From positions 1 to 64,000 of the forward strand of contig JBGSNQ010000022.1 in assembly GCA_041739525.1 (NCBI GenBank): DNA of 64,000 nt, read 5' to 3'. How positions within the stretch are numbered: the first letter of the stretch is position 1; every line of letters begins with the position of its first letter. The notes below the pieces were generated by a model. That model searched no databases, was not told where the DNA came from, and saw only the letters and a list, made by a program, of their open reading frames with translations. The position numbers were made by a program, and so were the translations under genes. Shown piece by piece: positions 34,545-43,700 of the stretch. The stretch comes from DATJGR01 sp041739525. GTDB taxonomy: Bacteria; Pseudomonadota; Gammaproteobacteria; Pseudomonadales; Azotimanducaceae.

Positions 34545-35339
34545 TCAGCGCGCCGGTCGCGCCGGCATCTTTTCTTCCGACACGTCGTAGCCGGCCTCAA
34601 CGGGTATACACAGATACTGACCGTCGGGTCGCTGCTCGGTCCACGGCGTTACGGTAACGATCGGACTGCGTCGCGCACGCGCGACCGCGTCGGTCGGCGA
34701 TCTGTCGTGGCCGAGCTTCTCTACCTGCCGAAGCGTAGGGAAGATCACCGTATATTTGCCGGAAGCAGCTCCGGCAAGCGCGTCGGCCGGATTGATCCAG
34801 ACCGAATCGACGGACTCGTGCCCGTCGTGCAGCGCCACCTGATCCGACGGCGCGTCGGCGATGAAGAAATAGGTATCGAAGCGCTTCGGCATCATCTCCG
34901 GTGTAATCCAGTGCGCGAAGGGAACGAGTTGATCGCACGCGAGGCGCACGTTCTGTTGCCGCAGAAACTCCATGAAGGTGATCTCGCCGCTATTGATCCG
35001 CGCGCGGAACGGCTCCAGGTCGGCCAGCCGGGTACCCGCGATGAGGCGTGATTCTCCGGCGGGCCGCGCAAGCAGCACGCCGCACTCCTCGTAGGCCTCG
35101 CGGATGGCGGCGATCTGGATCGCACGCGTCGCCGCATCGGCGGACGCTCCGTCGCAGAAGTCTGCCAGTGCCGGATCGTCGTCCTGCGGATCGACCTTAC
35201 CGCCCGGGAACACCAATGCGCCGGAGGCGAAGTCGATCTGGTGGTGTCGTACCACCATGAACACTTCGAGTACCGAGTGGTCGCCGCGCAGTAACAGGAT
35301 CGTGGCCGCGGGAACGGCCGGTGCGGGCGCTTTGCTCAT
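34545..35339 (-). CDS. NUDIX hydrolase (NUDT19-like)
   Basis: 264 residues. The N-terminus is short (PAVPAATILLLRG), then VFPGGKVDPQDDD and, after an insertion of about 20 residues, AIREAYEECGVLLA. Together these make a Nudix box interrupted as in the NUDT7/NUDT19 (CoA or large diphosphate) group. KRFDTYFFIADAP follows. The predicted role is hydrolysis of a nucleoside diphosphate-linked compound, possibly CoA or NADH. Its start overlaps the LLM stop by 4 bp, so the two are coupled. Confidence 0.9.
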   Translation of the reverse strand: MSKAPAPAVPAATILLLRGDHSVLEVFMVVRHHQIDFASGALVFPGGKVDPQDDDPALADFCDGASADAATRAIQIAAIREAYEECGVLLARPAGESRLIAGTRLADLEPFRARINSGEITFMEFLRQQNVRLACDQLVPFAHWITPEMMPKRFDTYFFIADAPSDQVALHDGHESVDSVWINPADALAGAASGKYTVIFPTLRQVEKLGHDRSPTDAVARARRSPIVTVTPWTEQRPDGQYLCIPVEAGYDVSEEKMPARPAR

Positions 35340-36232
35340 CGCTGCGCGACTTCTTTGATGAACCGATCGAGCGTCGCGATCTTCTGCGGAGTTGGGCCAA
35401 GCGTGAAATCGGGCACGATCAGTTCATCCACGCCGATCGCTTTGTACTGCGCAACGATGTCGCGCACTTCAGCTACCGAGCCAATGATCGTGGCCTGCGG
35501 AATCTTCGATTCGCGCATCTTCTTCACGTAAGCCTGGTCGTCGCTCATGAAGAGCAGCGCCACGGCGCTACGCTGAATGGACTTGGGATCGCGACCGAAC
35601 TTTTTGCAGTGCCCATCGAGGATGGCCATCTTCGATTTCAGCGTGTCGACCGTGCCCCAGACGTTCCACTCGTCGGCATATTGCGCGGTGATCCGCAGGG
35701 TCACCTTTTCTCCGCCGCCACCCACCAGCAACGGCAGATTTTTCTGCACCGGCTTTGGTTCGAGCGATGCATCGTCGAGCTGGTAGTACTTGCCCGCAAA
35801 ATTCGACTTCTGTTCCGAGTACAGAAGTTTGATGACCTGACACGCTTCGTCGAGCCGTCCGAGGCGTTCTGCGGTGGTGTAGAACGGAATGCCGTACTGC
35901 TGGTGTTCGTTCTCCTGCCAACCCGCACCCAGGCCGAGTACGACGCGACCGCCGGTGATGTGATCGAGCGTGGCTGCCATTTTCGCGAGCACCGCCGGAT
36001 GTCGGTACGTATTTCCCGCAACCAACGTACCAATACGAATTCTTGGCACGAGTGCTCCGATCGCCGATAACGTCATCCATGCTTCCGGCCATGGTGTGCT
36101 GGTGTCGGGTGCGTTCGGCATGAAGTGGTCGGCGTACCAGACGCCGTCCCAGCCGGTTTTCTCTACATGGCGCGAAAGCTCAATGACATCGTCAAACGAT
36201 TGAGAAGGGTTGGGCCAGAAGCTGAAGCGCAT
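35336..36232 (-). CDS. LLM-class F420-dependent oxidoreductase
   Basis: 298 residues. RFSFWPNPSQSFDDVIELSRHVEKTGWDGVWYADHF at the N-terminus, IRIGTLVAGNTYRHPAVLAKMAATLDHITGGRVVLGLGAGWQENEHQQYGIPF in the middle (broken here into its usual two motifs), and LPLLVGGGGEKVTLRITAQYADEWN near residue 170. This pattern is close to F420-dependent G6PDH/hydride transferase relatives. Substrate unknown. Coupled to the downstream Nudix gene. Second of four LLM genes in the window. Confidence 0.9.
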   Translation of the reverse strand: MRFSFWPNPSQSFDDVIELSRHVEKTGWDGVWYADHFMPNAPDTSTPWPEAWMTLSAIGALVPRIRIGTLVAGNTYRHPAVLAKMAATLDHITGGRVVLGLGAGWQENEHQQYGIPFYTTAERLGRLDEACQVIKLLYSEQKSNFAGKYYQLDDASLEPKPVQKNLPLLVGGGGEKVTLRITAQYADEWNVWGTVDTLKSKMAILDGHCKKFGRDPKSIQRSAVALLFMSDDQAYVKKMRESKIPQATIIGSVAEVRDIVAQYKAIGVDELIVPDFTLGPTPQKIATLDRFIKEVAQR

Positions 36233-36374
36233 CCTAGAAGTCTCGTCGGGGTATGGTCGGATGTTCGCTTATGTATCGGGCTATGGCAAACTCGGAGCGG
36301 GAAGGCGGTTGGGCCGAAGAGCCCTGCCGGAGGTCGATGTGGCACACACAGACAAGACCGAGAGGACGAGTGCC

Positions 36375-36899
36375 GTGTTGAACACCAGCCGCATGCGACT
36401 GCGACCCATCTCGTCCAGCGATGTCGACGCGTTGCACGCGTTATGGACGGACCCCGATGTACGCCGATATCTGTGGGACGATCGCATCATCCCGCGCGCC
36501 ACGGTTGAAGAGATCGTTGCGCACAGTCTGGCTACGTTCGAGGCCGACGGTTTCGGATTCTTCGCGCTTGAAATGCAGGACCAATCCGGCGATCTGATCG
36601 GCTTCTGTGGACATCGCCGGGCCGAAGAAGACGTTGCGGGTCCGGTTGAACTGCTCTACGGAATTCATCCGACGTATTGGGGCGAGGGGCTGGTCGCCGA
36701 GGCAGCGCGAGAAGTGCTGCGGTTCGGCTTCGAGTCGTGCGACTTCGACCGGGTCATAGCGGCGACCGATACGCCGAACCAGCAGTCGGTGCGTGTTCTG
36801 CAGAAGCTCGGGATGACATTCGAGTGTCGGCGCGAATTCCATGGTCTCGACACCGTGTTCTATTCGATGACTCGCTCCGAGTTCCTCGATACCGACTGA
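36375..36899 (+). CDS. GNAT N-acetyltransferase
   Basis: 174 residues from GTG 36375, which has AGAGGA 8 bases upstream and gives LNTSRMRLRPISSSDVDALHALW, the normal start of a RimJ-like domain. An upstream GTG at 36339 with GGAGG is a possible alternative. Acetyl-CoA features: ELLYGIHPTYWGEGLVAEAAREVLRFGF and RVIAATDTPNQQSVRVLQKLGMTF. The substrate is unknown. It is divergent from the LLM gene and 30 bp before the DUF503 gene. Confidence 0.85.
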   Translation: MLNTSRMRLRPISSSDVDALHALWTDPDVRRYLWDDRIIPRATVEEIVAHSLATFEADGFGFFALEMQDQSGDLIGFCGHRRAEEDVAGPVELLYGIHPTYWGEGLVAEAAREVLRFGFESCDFDRVIAATDTPNQQSVRVLQKLGMTFECRREFHGLDTVFYSMTRSEFLDTD

Positions 36900-36929
36900 A
36901 ATCCATTGCTGAGCCGAAGGTTGTAGCGC

Positions 36930-37211
36930 ATGCACATCGGCGTGTTGCGGGTGTCGTTTCTCTTGCCGGGATGCCGTTCGCTGAAGGAAAAGCGCCAGCG
37001 CCTCGGCGGTTTGCGCGAGCGATACGGCCGGCAGGTGAACGTGGCGGTGTGCGAGAGCAACTTCCAGGACATGCACGATCGTGCCGAGTGGAGCTTCGTC
37101 GCGGTGGCGTTGACGTCCCGCCTGATCGCCCAGACGCTTGCCGAGATCGAACAACGCATCATTGAAACGGTCGATGCGACGATCTCCGGCATCGAGCGCG
37201 AAGTCATCTAG
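36930..37211 (+). CDS. DUF503 family protein (YlxP-like)
   Basis: 93 residues. HIGVLRVSFLLPGCRSLKEKRQRLGGLRERYGRQVNVAVCES is the family core: a ferredoxin-like fold with the LKEKR signature. Function unknown; some homologues sit near rbfA/infB, which is not the case here. Thirty bp downstream of the GNAT gene on the same strand. Confidence 0.88.
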   Translation: MHIGVLRVSFLLPGCRSLKEKRQRLGGLRERYGRQVNVAVCESNFQDMHDRAEWSFVAVALTSRLIAQTLAEIEQRIIETVDATISGIEREVI

Positions 37212-37271
37212 GGAGTCATCGGGTCAGTGATTTGTGAGTGACGCTTGCGTCGACGCGAAGGCGGCGGCAGC

Positions 37272-37664
37272 ATGCGAGTCATGGCCTCCTTCCTGCTCAT
37301 CGCAATCATCGGGTATGCCGCATTTGTGTGGGTCAAACGCACGCGCGCCGCGCGCGAGCGCTGGATCTCGAGGCTCGCATTGCTGGGTGCGTGGCAGTCG
37401 GATGCCCCGAATGGTCCATGGGTGCTCGAGTTCGCCGGTGACCTCACATCAGGTCGCTACATCGAACGCTCGGGTCGCGCGACTGAACGCGGTAGTTGGC
37501 GTCTGTTGGGTAACGCGATCGAGCTGGAATCGGAGAACGGTACCCGTACGTACGATCTACGGTTGTTCGAAAACGGCTCCATCGGCATAGACGGGCCTGG
37601 ACGCGAACGGCGCATCTACGTGCGTCAGCGCAGCAACGTGGTACCGCTTCGCAAGCGTCAGTGA
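37272..37664 (+). CDS. Hypothetical membrane-anchored protein
   Basis: 130 residues from ATG 37272 (MRVMASFLLIAIIGYAAFVWV), a clear N-terminal membrane helix or signal anchor, with AGGCGG upstream. The exported/soluble part is beta-rich: LLGAWQSDAPNGPWVLEFAGDLTSGRYIERSG, RGSWRLLGNAIELESENGTRTYDLRLFENGSIGI. It resembles a small lipocalin-like or DUF domain, but I do not recognise it. Convergent with, and overlapping by a few bases, a small minus-strand gene candidate. Confidence 0.7.
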   Translation: MRVMASFLLIAIIGYAAFVWVKRTRAARERWISRLALLGAWQSDAPNGPWVLEFAGDLTSGRYIERSGRATERGSWRLLGNAIELESENGTRTYDLRLFENGSIGIDGPGRERRIYVRQRSNVVPLRKRQ

Positions 37665-37825
37665 TCTTCCGGGATCAGCGCCGGGTCGGTTTTGCGTCGG
37701 CCCGGACGTTCAGGATCCCGGCGAGGCACCATGTCGTCGGCAACACGTTCTGCATTGCGCCGGTCTTCCCCGCCTTTGCGCCGGTCACCGCTTTTACGGC
37801 GCTCTTTGCCGACTGGATCGCCCAT
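37658..37825 (-). CDS. Possible small Arg-rich protein
   Basis: 55-codon minus-strand frame (ATG 37825, TGA 37658) whose product has the form GKERRKSGDRRKGGEDRR, then RRDPERPGRRKTDP. RR-x-GDRR repeats of this kind are seen in small proteobacterial proteins and at the start of PilZ or sensor proteins. The opposite frame in the same interval has an unremarkable composition and no ribosome-binding site. The weak ribosome-binding region upstream (CAGCGAGTG) leaves doubt. Its 3' end overlaps the convergent hypothetical gene by 7 bp. Confidence 0.45.
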   Translation of the reverse strand: MGDPVGKERRKSGDRRKGGEDRRNAERVADDMVPRRDPERPGRRKTDPALIPEDH

Positions 37826-37940
37826 GGGAAACACTCGCTGAAACAGCCGCAGATTTTAGCCTGAAAATGCGCGTCCGCTCATCACGAAGAGCGTGTCTGC
37901 GTAGGTACAATGCGGGCCTTCCCAACGAACTCGATCAGCG

Positions 37941-38837
37941 ATGACACAACCCCTCGACGAATTGATCGCGTTGGCCGGCCGCGTGTTGACGCGTCTCGAC
38001 GCCGTGCTTCCGCAGATCGGCACTCCGGATTGGGCAAACACCAAGGCCGCTGTGTGGCACCTCACCGCGCTGGGAGGGGAACTGCGGGCGCACACCGATC
38101 TCGATCCGATCGATTTCGATGACCTGATGTACATCGACCGCCAGAAGCAACGCATCGAAGCAAACACCGTGCAGTTCGTTAAGGGATTTCCGGCCAACAA
38201 TGTGTTGCTGTGGGGCGCACGCGGCACCGGCAAATCGTCGCTGATCCACGGCCTTTTGAATCGATACGAGTCGCAAGGTTTGCGATTGATCGAAATGGAC
38301 AAACGTTCCCTTGGTTCGCTTCCGCGGATCGTCGCACTGGTGCGCGATGCTCCGTATCGCTTCATCCTGGTGTGCGACGACCTGTCGTTCGCGGCAGACG
38401 ACGCTTCCTATAAGGAACTGAAGAGTGTGCTCGAAGGCTCGGTGTTTCGATCCTCGGACAACGTTCTCATCTACGCGACGTCGAACCGTCGCCACCTGAT
38501 CCCTGAGCACATGGCGGACAACCTTGCAGCGAGCCATCAGGGCGGTGAACTGCACGAGAGCGAGGCGGTTGAGGAGAAGGTGTCGTTGTCGGATCGCTTC
38601 GGGCTGTGGCTGTCGTTCCAGCCGTTCAAGCAGGACGCGTATCTCGACGTCGTCGAACATTGGTTGAAGCGCATCGGCGCTCGTTACGGCGTTGTCGCTC
38701 CGCTAACGGATTCGGCCCGCCGCGAAGCGTTGCAATGGGCGCTGGCGCGAGCGGCGCGCAATGGCCGCAGCGCACAGTACTTCGCGCGGGACTGGGTCGG
38801 CCGCTTGTTGATCGAACAGTCCTCCACGAGGCCGTAA
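37941..38837 (+). CDS. DUF815 family AAA+ ATPase
   Basis: 298 residues. Walker A is GARGTGKSSLI near residue 92. LIEMDKRSLGSLPRIVALVRDAPYRFILVCDDLSF holds Walker B (VCDDL), followed by YKELKSVLEG and the sensor 1 strand VLIYATSNRRHLIPEHMADN, all typical of DUF815. SLSDRFGLWLSFQPFKQDAYL and a C-terminal helical lid follow. The function of the family is not established. Followed by tRNA-Glu with its own promoter. Confidence 0.92.
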   Translation: MTQPLDELIALAGRVLTRLDAVLPQIGTPDWANTKAAVWHLTALGGELRAHTDLDPIDFDDLMYIDRQKQRIEANTVQFVKGFPANNVLLWGARGTGKSSLIHGLLNRYESQGLRLIEMDKRSLGSLPRIVALVRDAPYRFILVCDDLSFAADDASYKELKSVLEGSVFRSSDNVLIYATSNRRHLIPEHMADNLAASHQGGELHESEAVEEKVSLSDRFGLWLSFQPFKQDAYLDVVEHWLKRIGARYGVVAPLTDSARREALQWALARAARNGRSAQYFARDWVGRLLIEQSSTRP

Positions 38838-38844
38838 CTCGGCT

Positions 38845-38873
38845 TGACGTTGTCGGGGGTGGTTCTTAGAATG
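38845..38873 (+). promoter_or_regulatory. Sigma-70 promoter for tRNA-Glu
   Basis: TTGACG (38845-38850), 17-bp spacer, TAGAAT (38868-38873), then a GC-rich discriminator GCGCCGC, 15 bp before the tRNA 5' end. It is a strong stable-RNA type promoter. Confidence 0.7.
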
Positions 38874-38888
38874 CGCCGCTTCGTCTTC

Positions 38889-38964
38889 GTCCCCTTCGTC
38901 TAGAGGCCTAGGACACCGGGTTTTCATCCCGGCGACAGGGGTTCGACTCCCCTAGGGGACGCCA
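38889..38964 (+). tRNA. tRNA-Glu (UUC)
   Basis: Cloverleaf folds cleanly: acceptor GTCCCCT / AGGGGAC, D-arm with TAGAGGCCTAGGAC, anticodon stem CCGGG / CCCGG with loop TTTTCAT (anticodon TTC at 38923-38925), T-arm with GTTCGACTC, encoded CCA at 38962-38964. Confidence 0.95.
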
Positions 38965-39098
38965 CTTTCGCCTCGATTCTTGCGATTTCGAGTACCTCCC
39001 GAGTAACATGCGCCTCCTGTGAGGCTCTCTCGGAAGCAAGCGGAAACGCGATCGAGAGACGACATCGAGATGGCAACGATGTCGGACTCACGTCTCAA

Positions 39099-39174
<76 letters not shown>

Positions 39175-39345
39175 TTCAAACTAGGACTCAGCAAACCTAG
39201 GGTTCTTCAGGCCAAAAACGCTCAATGCATGCGGCGGTATGGGCGCATCTGACGGGTCCGCTCAGCCGCAATGGCAATGGCGCAGTGGCTTTGAAGTAGG
39301 TGATTCCCGTAAAGTCAATTGGTGAGCGATTCTCCAACCCGCCGT

Positions 39346-40425
39346 ATGAATGTGCCCAAACTGCGCTGTGCAGTGATAGGAACCGGCACATTTGCCGAGG
39401 TGTGCCACATCCCCGGATTGCAGTCGCACCCCGGCGCCGAAGTTGTTGCGATTTGTGGTGACGAAGAACGTGCTCGTCGGCTGGCCGACAAATTCGGCGT
39501 TCCTGCTGTTCACACGGACTTCAACGAATTGTGCGAGCGGTCCGATATTGATGCGGTGACCGTTGTCACTCGCAACGCGGACCATCGGGCGCACGCCCTG
39601 GCTGCGATACGCAACGGCAAGCACGTGCTGTGCGAAAAGCCGCTCGGTGTCAACGCGGACGAAGCGCGAGAAATGACGTCGGCAGCGCTTGCAAGCGGGC
39701 GAGTGCACCAGGTCGGGTTCGTGTTCCGCTATTCGTTTGGTGTACGCGAGCTGAGGCGCCGCGTACTCCGGGGCGATATCGGCCAACCGTTTCTATGCCG
39801 GGTTCAGTACGACAATTGGGACGGACTGAAGCCCGAATGGAAGGCGAGCTGGCGGGACCAGCGAGGACCTGCAGGCGCGGGTGTTCTGTTTCATCTTGGT
39901 TCGCATCTCTTTGATCTTGCGCGCCACGTTCTGGGACCGATCGACTCAGCGATCGGGTTCACCGACGTAGTTCCACGTACTCGACCCGACGAAAGCACCG
40001 GAGCACCGGTTGCCGTAGAGACCGACGACCTCGTTAATGCCTGGGTGCAGTACGAAAGCGGTGCCCACGGACAGATTGCCGTGAGCCGTGTGACTCCGTC
40101 GTTTGCGCAGAACGGGTGGCTGGAAGTGGTAGGTCCTGAAGGGGCTTTGAAGGCGGCTTTGAGTCGTGGTGCGATGGATTCGCTGAAGGTTTCAACGCCG
40201 CTGGAGCCGGACTGGAAGGACTTACCGCTGCCACCGGAAGCCGCGGACCGTCAACCACACGGTCTGGGTCTCATGATGCGCAGCTTCGTCGACGCGTGTC
40301 TGCGAGGACGCTCCGACGCAGAGATAGATGCTACTTTCGAGGATGGCGCAGCAGCTCAGTATGCAATGGCCGCTGCCCTGGCTTCCGAAGCTCGAGGGCG
40401 CTGGGTTCGGCTGTCGGAAGTCTAG
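39346..40425 (+). CDS. Gfo/Idh/MocA family oxidoreductase
   Basis: 359 residues from ATG 39346 (MNVPKLRCAVIGTGTF); an upstream TTG/GTG pair at 39319 is less likely. Rossmann motif GTGTFAEVCHIPGL, then IDAVTVVTRNADHRAHALAAIRNGKHVLCEKPLG with the conserved EKP, and GVLFHLGSHLFDLARHVLG near the catalytic His region. It is an NAD(P)-dependent sugar or related dehydrogenase; substrate unknown. First gene after the tRNA pair and start of the accessory region. The 178 bp after it holds no recognised gene. Confidence 0.9.
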   Translation: MNVPKLRCAVIGTGTFAEVCHIPGLQSHPGAEVVAICGDEERARRLADKFGVPAVHTDFNELCERSDIDAVTVVTRNADHRAHALAAIRNGKHVLCEKPLGVNADEAREMTSAALASGRVHQVGFVFRYSFGVRELRRRVLRGDIGQPFLCRVQYDNWDGLKPEWKASWRDQRGPAGAGVLFHLGSHLFDLARHVLGPIDSAIGFTDVVPRTRPDESTGAPVAVETDDLVNAWVQYESGAHGQIAVSRVTPSFAQNGWLEVVGPEGALKAALSRGAMDSLKVSTPLEPDWKDLPLPPEAADRQPHGLGLMMRSFVDACLRGRSDAEIDATFEDGAAAQYAMAAALASEARGRWVRLSEV

Positions 40426-40603
40426 CTGTCCGGAGGCCATGGGTCGGTACTCAACCGGGTGAAGACCCTGGTAGTAGAGCGGCGCGTGGCGAGACGATTG
40501 CCGCGAGAGAACACCGCCCCGACGGAATCATCGAGGTGCAACGTGACCGAGGCAGCGCGCTACGCGCATACTCTGCCTTGCCCCAGCCGACCGGAAGCAC
40601 TCG

Positions 40604-41740
40604 ATGACATACGCGAAAGATCGTTGCGTGATCGATGCCGACAGCCACCTCATGGAATGGCCCGGTTTCCTCACCGTCCACGCGCCCCAAGCCATTCGAG
40701 CCGACTTGCCGATCATCGCCGGCGGATCCAGCGGCTTCCAGGCGAAGACCTATGAGCGATCAGCGGAGGCGCGCGCCGCACTCCTCGCGCTCGGCGACGA
40801 TCTCGTACGCAAAGGTCCCAAGTGGCACGAAGCGCTCGGCGCGATCGATCCCAACGAGCGAACAGAGGCGCTGGACATGCTGGGGTTCCAGCATCAGGTC
40901 GTCTTCTCTTCGTTGTGTGCGCCGTTGTTCGGGATCATCGACCCGCCGCTGCGCTACGCGGCCTACCGCGCACACAACCGTGCGATGGCGGAGTTCTGCG
41001 CAAACGATAGACGTCTGCACGGGGTAGCGCTGTGCGATCTGGATGATCCAAAACGTTCGCTCGAAGAACTGGAGTTCGCGCTGGAACTCGGCCTGGGGCC
41101 CATCTGGATTCCGGCGCGCGCGCCGAACGGCGCATCGCCGGGACACAATCGTTGCGATCCGTTCTGGGCCAGGCTCGCCGAGCGAGGAATCCCGTTCGTG
41201 CTGCACGTGGGCAGCGGGCCGCTGCAGATCGACGACGCGTGGCGCAACAACGGTCGCGCGCCACCGATTCGAATGCCAGTGGCCGAAGTCATCAATTCCA
41301 AAGACCTGATGGTGGTATATCAGCCGGCCGAACGGTTTCTCTCGGTACTGATGCTCGACGGCGTGCTCGAACGTCACCGGAACCTGCGCGGCGGCGCCAT
41401 CGAAATGGGTGCAGGCTGGGTGCCCGACATGTTGCGCCGCCTCGATCATGCGGCCGAGATCTGGAGCAAGTCGGAGCCCGAGTTGCGCGAGATGAAACGC
41501 AAGCCATCGCAACAGGCGTCCGATCAGTTGCGTTTCACACCGTATCCGTTCGAAGACGTAGGCCTCCTGTGTCGTATCTCGGACCCGAGCTTGTATCTCT
41601 TCTCATCGGACTACCCACACGCGGAGGGCGGTCGCGATCCGCTCGGCCGCTTCGCAAAGTCATTGGCGGAGGCGAGCGAATCGACGGCGGCTGGATTCTT
41701 CGCCGACAATGCGCGCGGCTGGCTCGGCATCACCGCATAA
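40604..41740 (+). CDS. Amidohydrolase family protein (ACMSD-like)
   Basis: 378 residues. TIM-barrel amidohydrolase-2 pattern: CVIDADSHLMEW near residue 8 (metal-binding Asp-x-His variant), HVGSGPLQI about residue 205, the C-terminal YLFSSDYPHAEGGRDPLGRFA with the catalytic Asp, and ADNARGWLGI. Likely a metal-dependent decarboxylase or hydrolase acting on a cyclic carboxylate. It starts the five-gene-like tract of catabolic genes. A second plus-strand gene (aldo-keto reductase) follows 29 bp later, so they may share a transcript. Confidence 0.88.
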   Translation: MTYAKDRCVIDADSHLMEWPGFLTVHAPQAIRADLPIIAGGSSGFQAKTYERSAEARAALLALGDDLVRKGPKWHEALGAIDPNERTEALDMLGFQHQVVFSSLCAPLFGIIDPPLRYAAYRAHNRAMAEFCANDRRLHGVALCDLDDPKRSLEELEFALELGLGPIWIPARAPNGASPGHNRCDPFWARLAERGIPFVLHVGSGPLQIDDAWRNNGRAPPIRMPVAEVINSKDLMVVYQPAERFLSVLMLDGVLERHRNLRGGAIEMGAGWVPDMLRRLDHAAEIWSKSEPELREMKRKPSQQASDQLRFTPYPFEDVGLLCRISDPSLYLFSSDYPHAEGGRDPLGRFAKSLAEASESTAAGFFADNARGWLGITA

Positions 41741-41769
41741 GGCCATCAGAACCTCGGGAAATCAAAGAC

Positions 41770-42801
41770 ATGCTAAAGACAGTTCAACTCGGCAGGAATA
41801 GTGGACTGCGCGTTTCGCGTCTCTGCCTCGGCACCATGAACTTCGGCGAACCTGGAAGAGGGCATCAAGGCGACTGGACGCTCGGCATCGACGACGCCCG
41901 GCCGATTTTCAAAGCGGCTATCGATCGCGGCCTGTTCTACTTCGATTGCGCCGATGTGTACGGCGTCGGCGCCAGCGAGCAGGTCGTCGGCGCGTTGCTG
42001 CGTGAACTGCTGCGTCGCGACGAGTACGTGCTCGCCACCAAGATCTCCATGCCGATGGGGCGGGGCGCCAACCAGGCCGGCCTGTCGCGCAAGCACGTGA
42101 TCGAAGGCGTGGACGCATGCCTGCGGCGGCTCGGGCTCGACTACATCGACCACCTGGTGATCCACCGTCACCCGCACGGAGTACCCGGTCACGTCGAAGT
42201 TCCCATAGAGGAATCGATGGAGGCGCTTCACGACGTCGTGAAGGCAGGGAAGGTCTTGTATCTCGGCGGCTCGTCGATGTTCGCGTGGCAGTTCGCCGAA
42301 CTGCAGATGACCGCTCGCATGCACGGCTGGACGCAGTTCGTCTCGATGCAGAACCACTACAACCTCGTATATCGCGAGGAAGAGCGCGAGATGAATCCGT
42401 ACTGTGTGAAGTCGGGTGTCGCGCTGATGCCGTGGTCGCCGCTGGCGCGAGGCATCCTCACCGGTGCGTATAAAGGCGGCTTCGCCGCCGGCTCCACTGC
42501 GCGCTCGAAGGGCGTGGACCGCGTTCGCACCGAAAGTCTCTATCGTGGAGACGCGGTATTCGATATCGCAGATCGCGTAGTCGAGATAGCGGACAAGTAC
42601 GAAAAGCGTCCGGCGCAGATTGCGTTGGCGTGGCTACTGAGCAAGCCCGGCGTCACTGCGCCTGTCGTCGGTGTGTCGAAGATCGAGCAACTCGATCAGC
42701 TGGTCGCCGGCACCGAAATCGAACTGGCGCCGCAGGACGTCGCCTATCTCGAAGAACTGTATCGCCCCGTCGACAACCTGTTGTCCCTCGGCGCGTCCTA
42801 G
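41770..42801 (+). CDS. Aldo-keto reductase
   Basis: 343 residues from ATG 41770. Catalytic tetrad visible: Asp in YFDCADVYGVG with Tyr in VYG, Lys in VLATKISMPM and His in LVIHRHPHG. Family signatures RLCLGTMNFG, LDYIDHLVIH, PAQIALAWLLSKPGVTAPVVGVSK and the NADPH-binding C-terminal LDQLVAGTEIEL. NADPH-dependent reduction of an aldehyde or ketone; similar to the Tas/YghZ branch. Co-directional with the amidohydrolase and convergent with an LLM gene (9 bp). Confidence 0.92.
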   Translation: MLKTVQLGRNSGLRVSRLCLGTMNFGEPGRGHQGDWTLGIDDARPIFKAAIDRGLFYFDCADVYGVGASEQVVGALLRELLRRDEYVLATKISMPMGRGANQAGLSRKHVIEGVDACLRRLGLDYIDHLVIHRHPHGVPGHVEVPIEESMEALHDVVKAGKVLYLGGSSMFAWQFAELQMTARMHGWTQFVSMQNHYNLVYREEEREMNPYCVKSGVALMPWSPLARGILTGAYKGGFAAGSTARSKGVDRVRTESLYRGDAVFDIADRVVEIADKYEKRPAQIALAWLLSKPGVTAPVVGVSKIEQLDQLVAGTEIELAPQDVAYLEELYRPVDNLLSLGAS

Positions 42802-42809
42802 CGCGGTCG

Positions 42810-43682
42810 TCAGGCGCGCGCGGGCAACACTACGCGCTCGCCGAACTCGCTTAGACGGTCCAAACCGCCGGGACCGGCGAAGAAGAACGCCGGAATCATC
42901 GCGCGACCGACGCCCAGCGCTGCCAATTGCCGTGCTCCCGCGACCGGATCGGCCATCTGTGCACCGAACATCGCGTTGATTTCGATGCTGGCCGGATCGC
43001 GGTCCGCACGTTCTGCGGCAGCGCGCAGCCGTTTGATGAGGCCGCCGAGTCGTTCCGCGTCGCCTTCGCCCGGGAAGTATCCGTCGGCCATCCGCACCGC
43101 GCGGTCGATTGCGGCATCGGTGTCGCCGCCGACGAGCACGGGAATGGAGCGCTGCACGGGGCGGGGGCTGCAGGTGACCGGCGGAAAGTCGACGAACTCG
43201 CCGTGAAACTCCGCGTGCGGGCCGGCCCACAGCGCGCGCATTGCGGCGATGTATTCGTCGTTGCGCGCTCCGCGACGGTCCCAGGGGATGCCGAGCGCCT
43301 TGAACTCTTCCTTCATCCAGCCGATGCCGAGGCCGAGTTCCACACGCCCGCCCGACAGGCGATCGAGCGTGGCGAGTTCCTTTGCGAGCACCACGGGGTT
43401 GCGTTGCGGCACGATCAGAATGCACGTGCCGAGGCGCAGCGTGGGTGCAGCGGCCGCAACGAACGCGAGCCATATCAACGGATCGGGAATGGGCGTGTCC
43501 GGCTCAGCCGGAATTTTGCCGTCGGCGGTGTACGGATAACGGGAGCCGATCGTGTCGGGGAGGATCACGTGTTCGCCGCCCCACACCGATTCGAAGCCCA
43601 CCGCTTCGGCGCGCCGACAGATCTCCAACGCGGCGTCGCCTTCGATGCCGACGCTACTCGCAAATGCCAAACCGAATTTCAT
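42810..43682 (-). CDS. LLM-class F420-dependent oxidoreductase
   Basis: 290 residues. MKFGLAFASSVGIEGDAALEICRRAEAVGFESVWGGEHVILPD at the N-terminus, LRLGTCILIVPQRNPVVLAKELATLDRLSGGRVELGLGIGWMKEEFKALGI, and RSIPVLVGGDTDAAIDRAVRMADGYFPG. These are split here into shorter motifs but are typical of TIGR-type F420-dependent LLM proteins. Substrate unknown. The next gene on this strand is an SDR starting 19 bp beyond its own start, so it is the distal end of a run of minus-strand catabolic genes (42.8-48.1 kb). Confidence 0.9.
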   Translation of the reverse strand: MKFGLAFASSVGIEGDAALEICRRAEAVGFESVWGGEHVILPDTIGSRYPYTADGKIPAEPDTPIPDPLIWLAFVAAAAPTLRLGTCILIVPQRNPVVLAKELATLDRLSGGRVELGLGIGWMKEEFKALGIPWDRRGARNDEYIAAMRALWAGPHAEFHGEFVDFPPVTCSPRPVQRSIPVLVGGDTDAAIDRAVRMADGYFPGEGDAERLGGLIKRLRAAAERADRDPASIEINAMFGAQMADPVAGARQLAALGVGRAMIPAFFFAGPGGLDRLSEFGERVVLPARA

Positions 43683-43700
43683 GCTTGCACCTCTGGGTCG

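Noticed and set aside
37661..37864. A 67-codon plus-strand frame after the hypothetical membrane gene
   Set aside because: No ribosome-binding site, and the opposite strand holds a more protein-like small frame.
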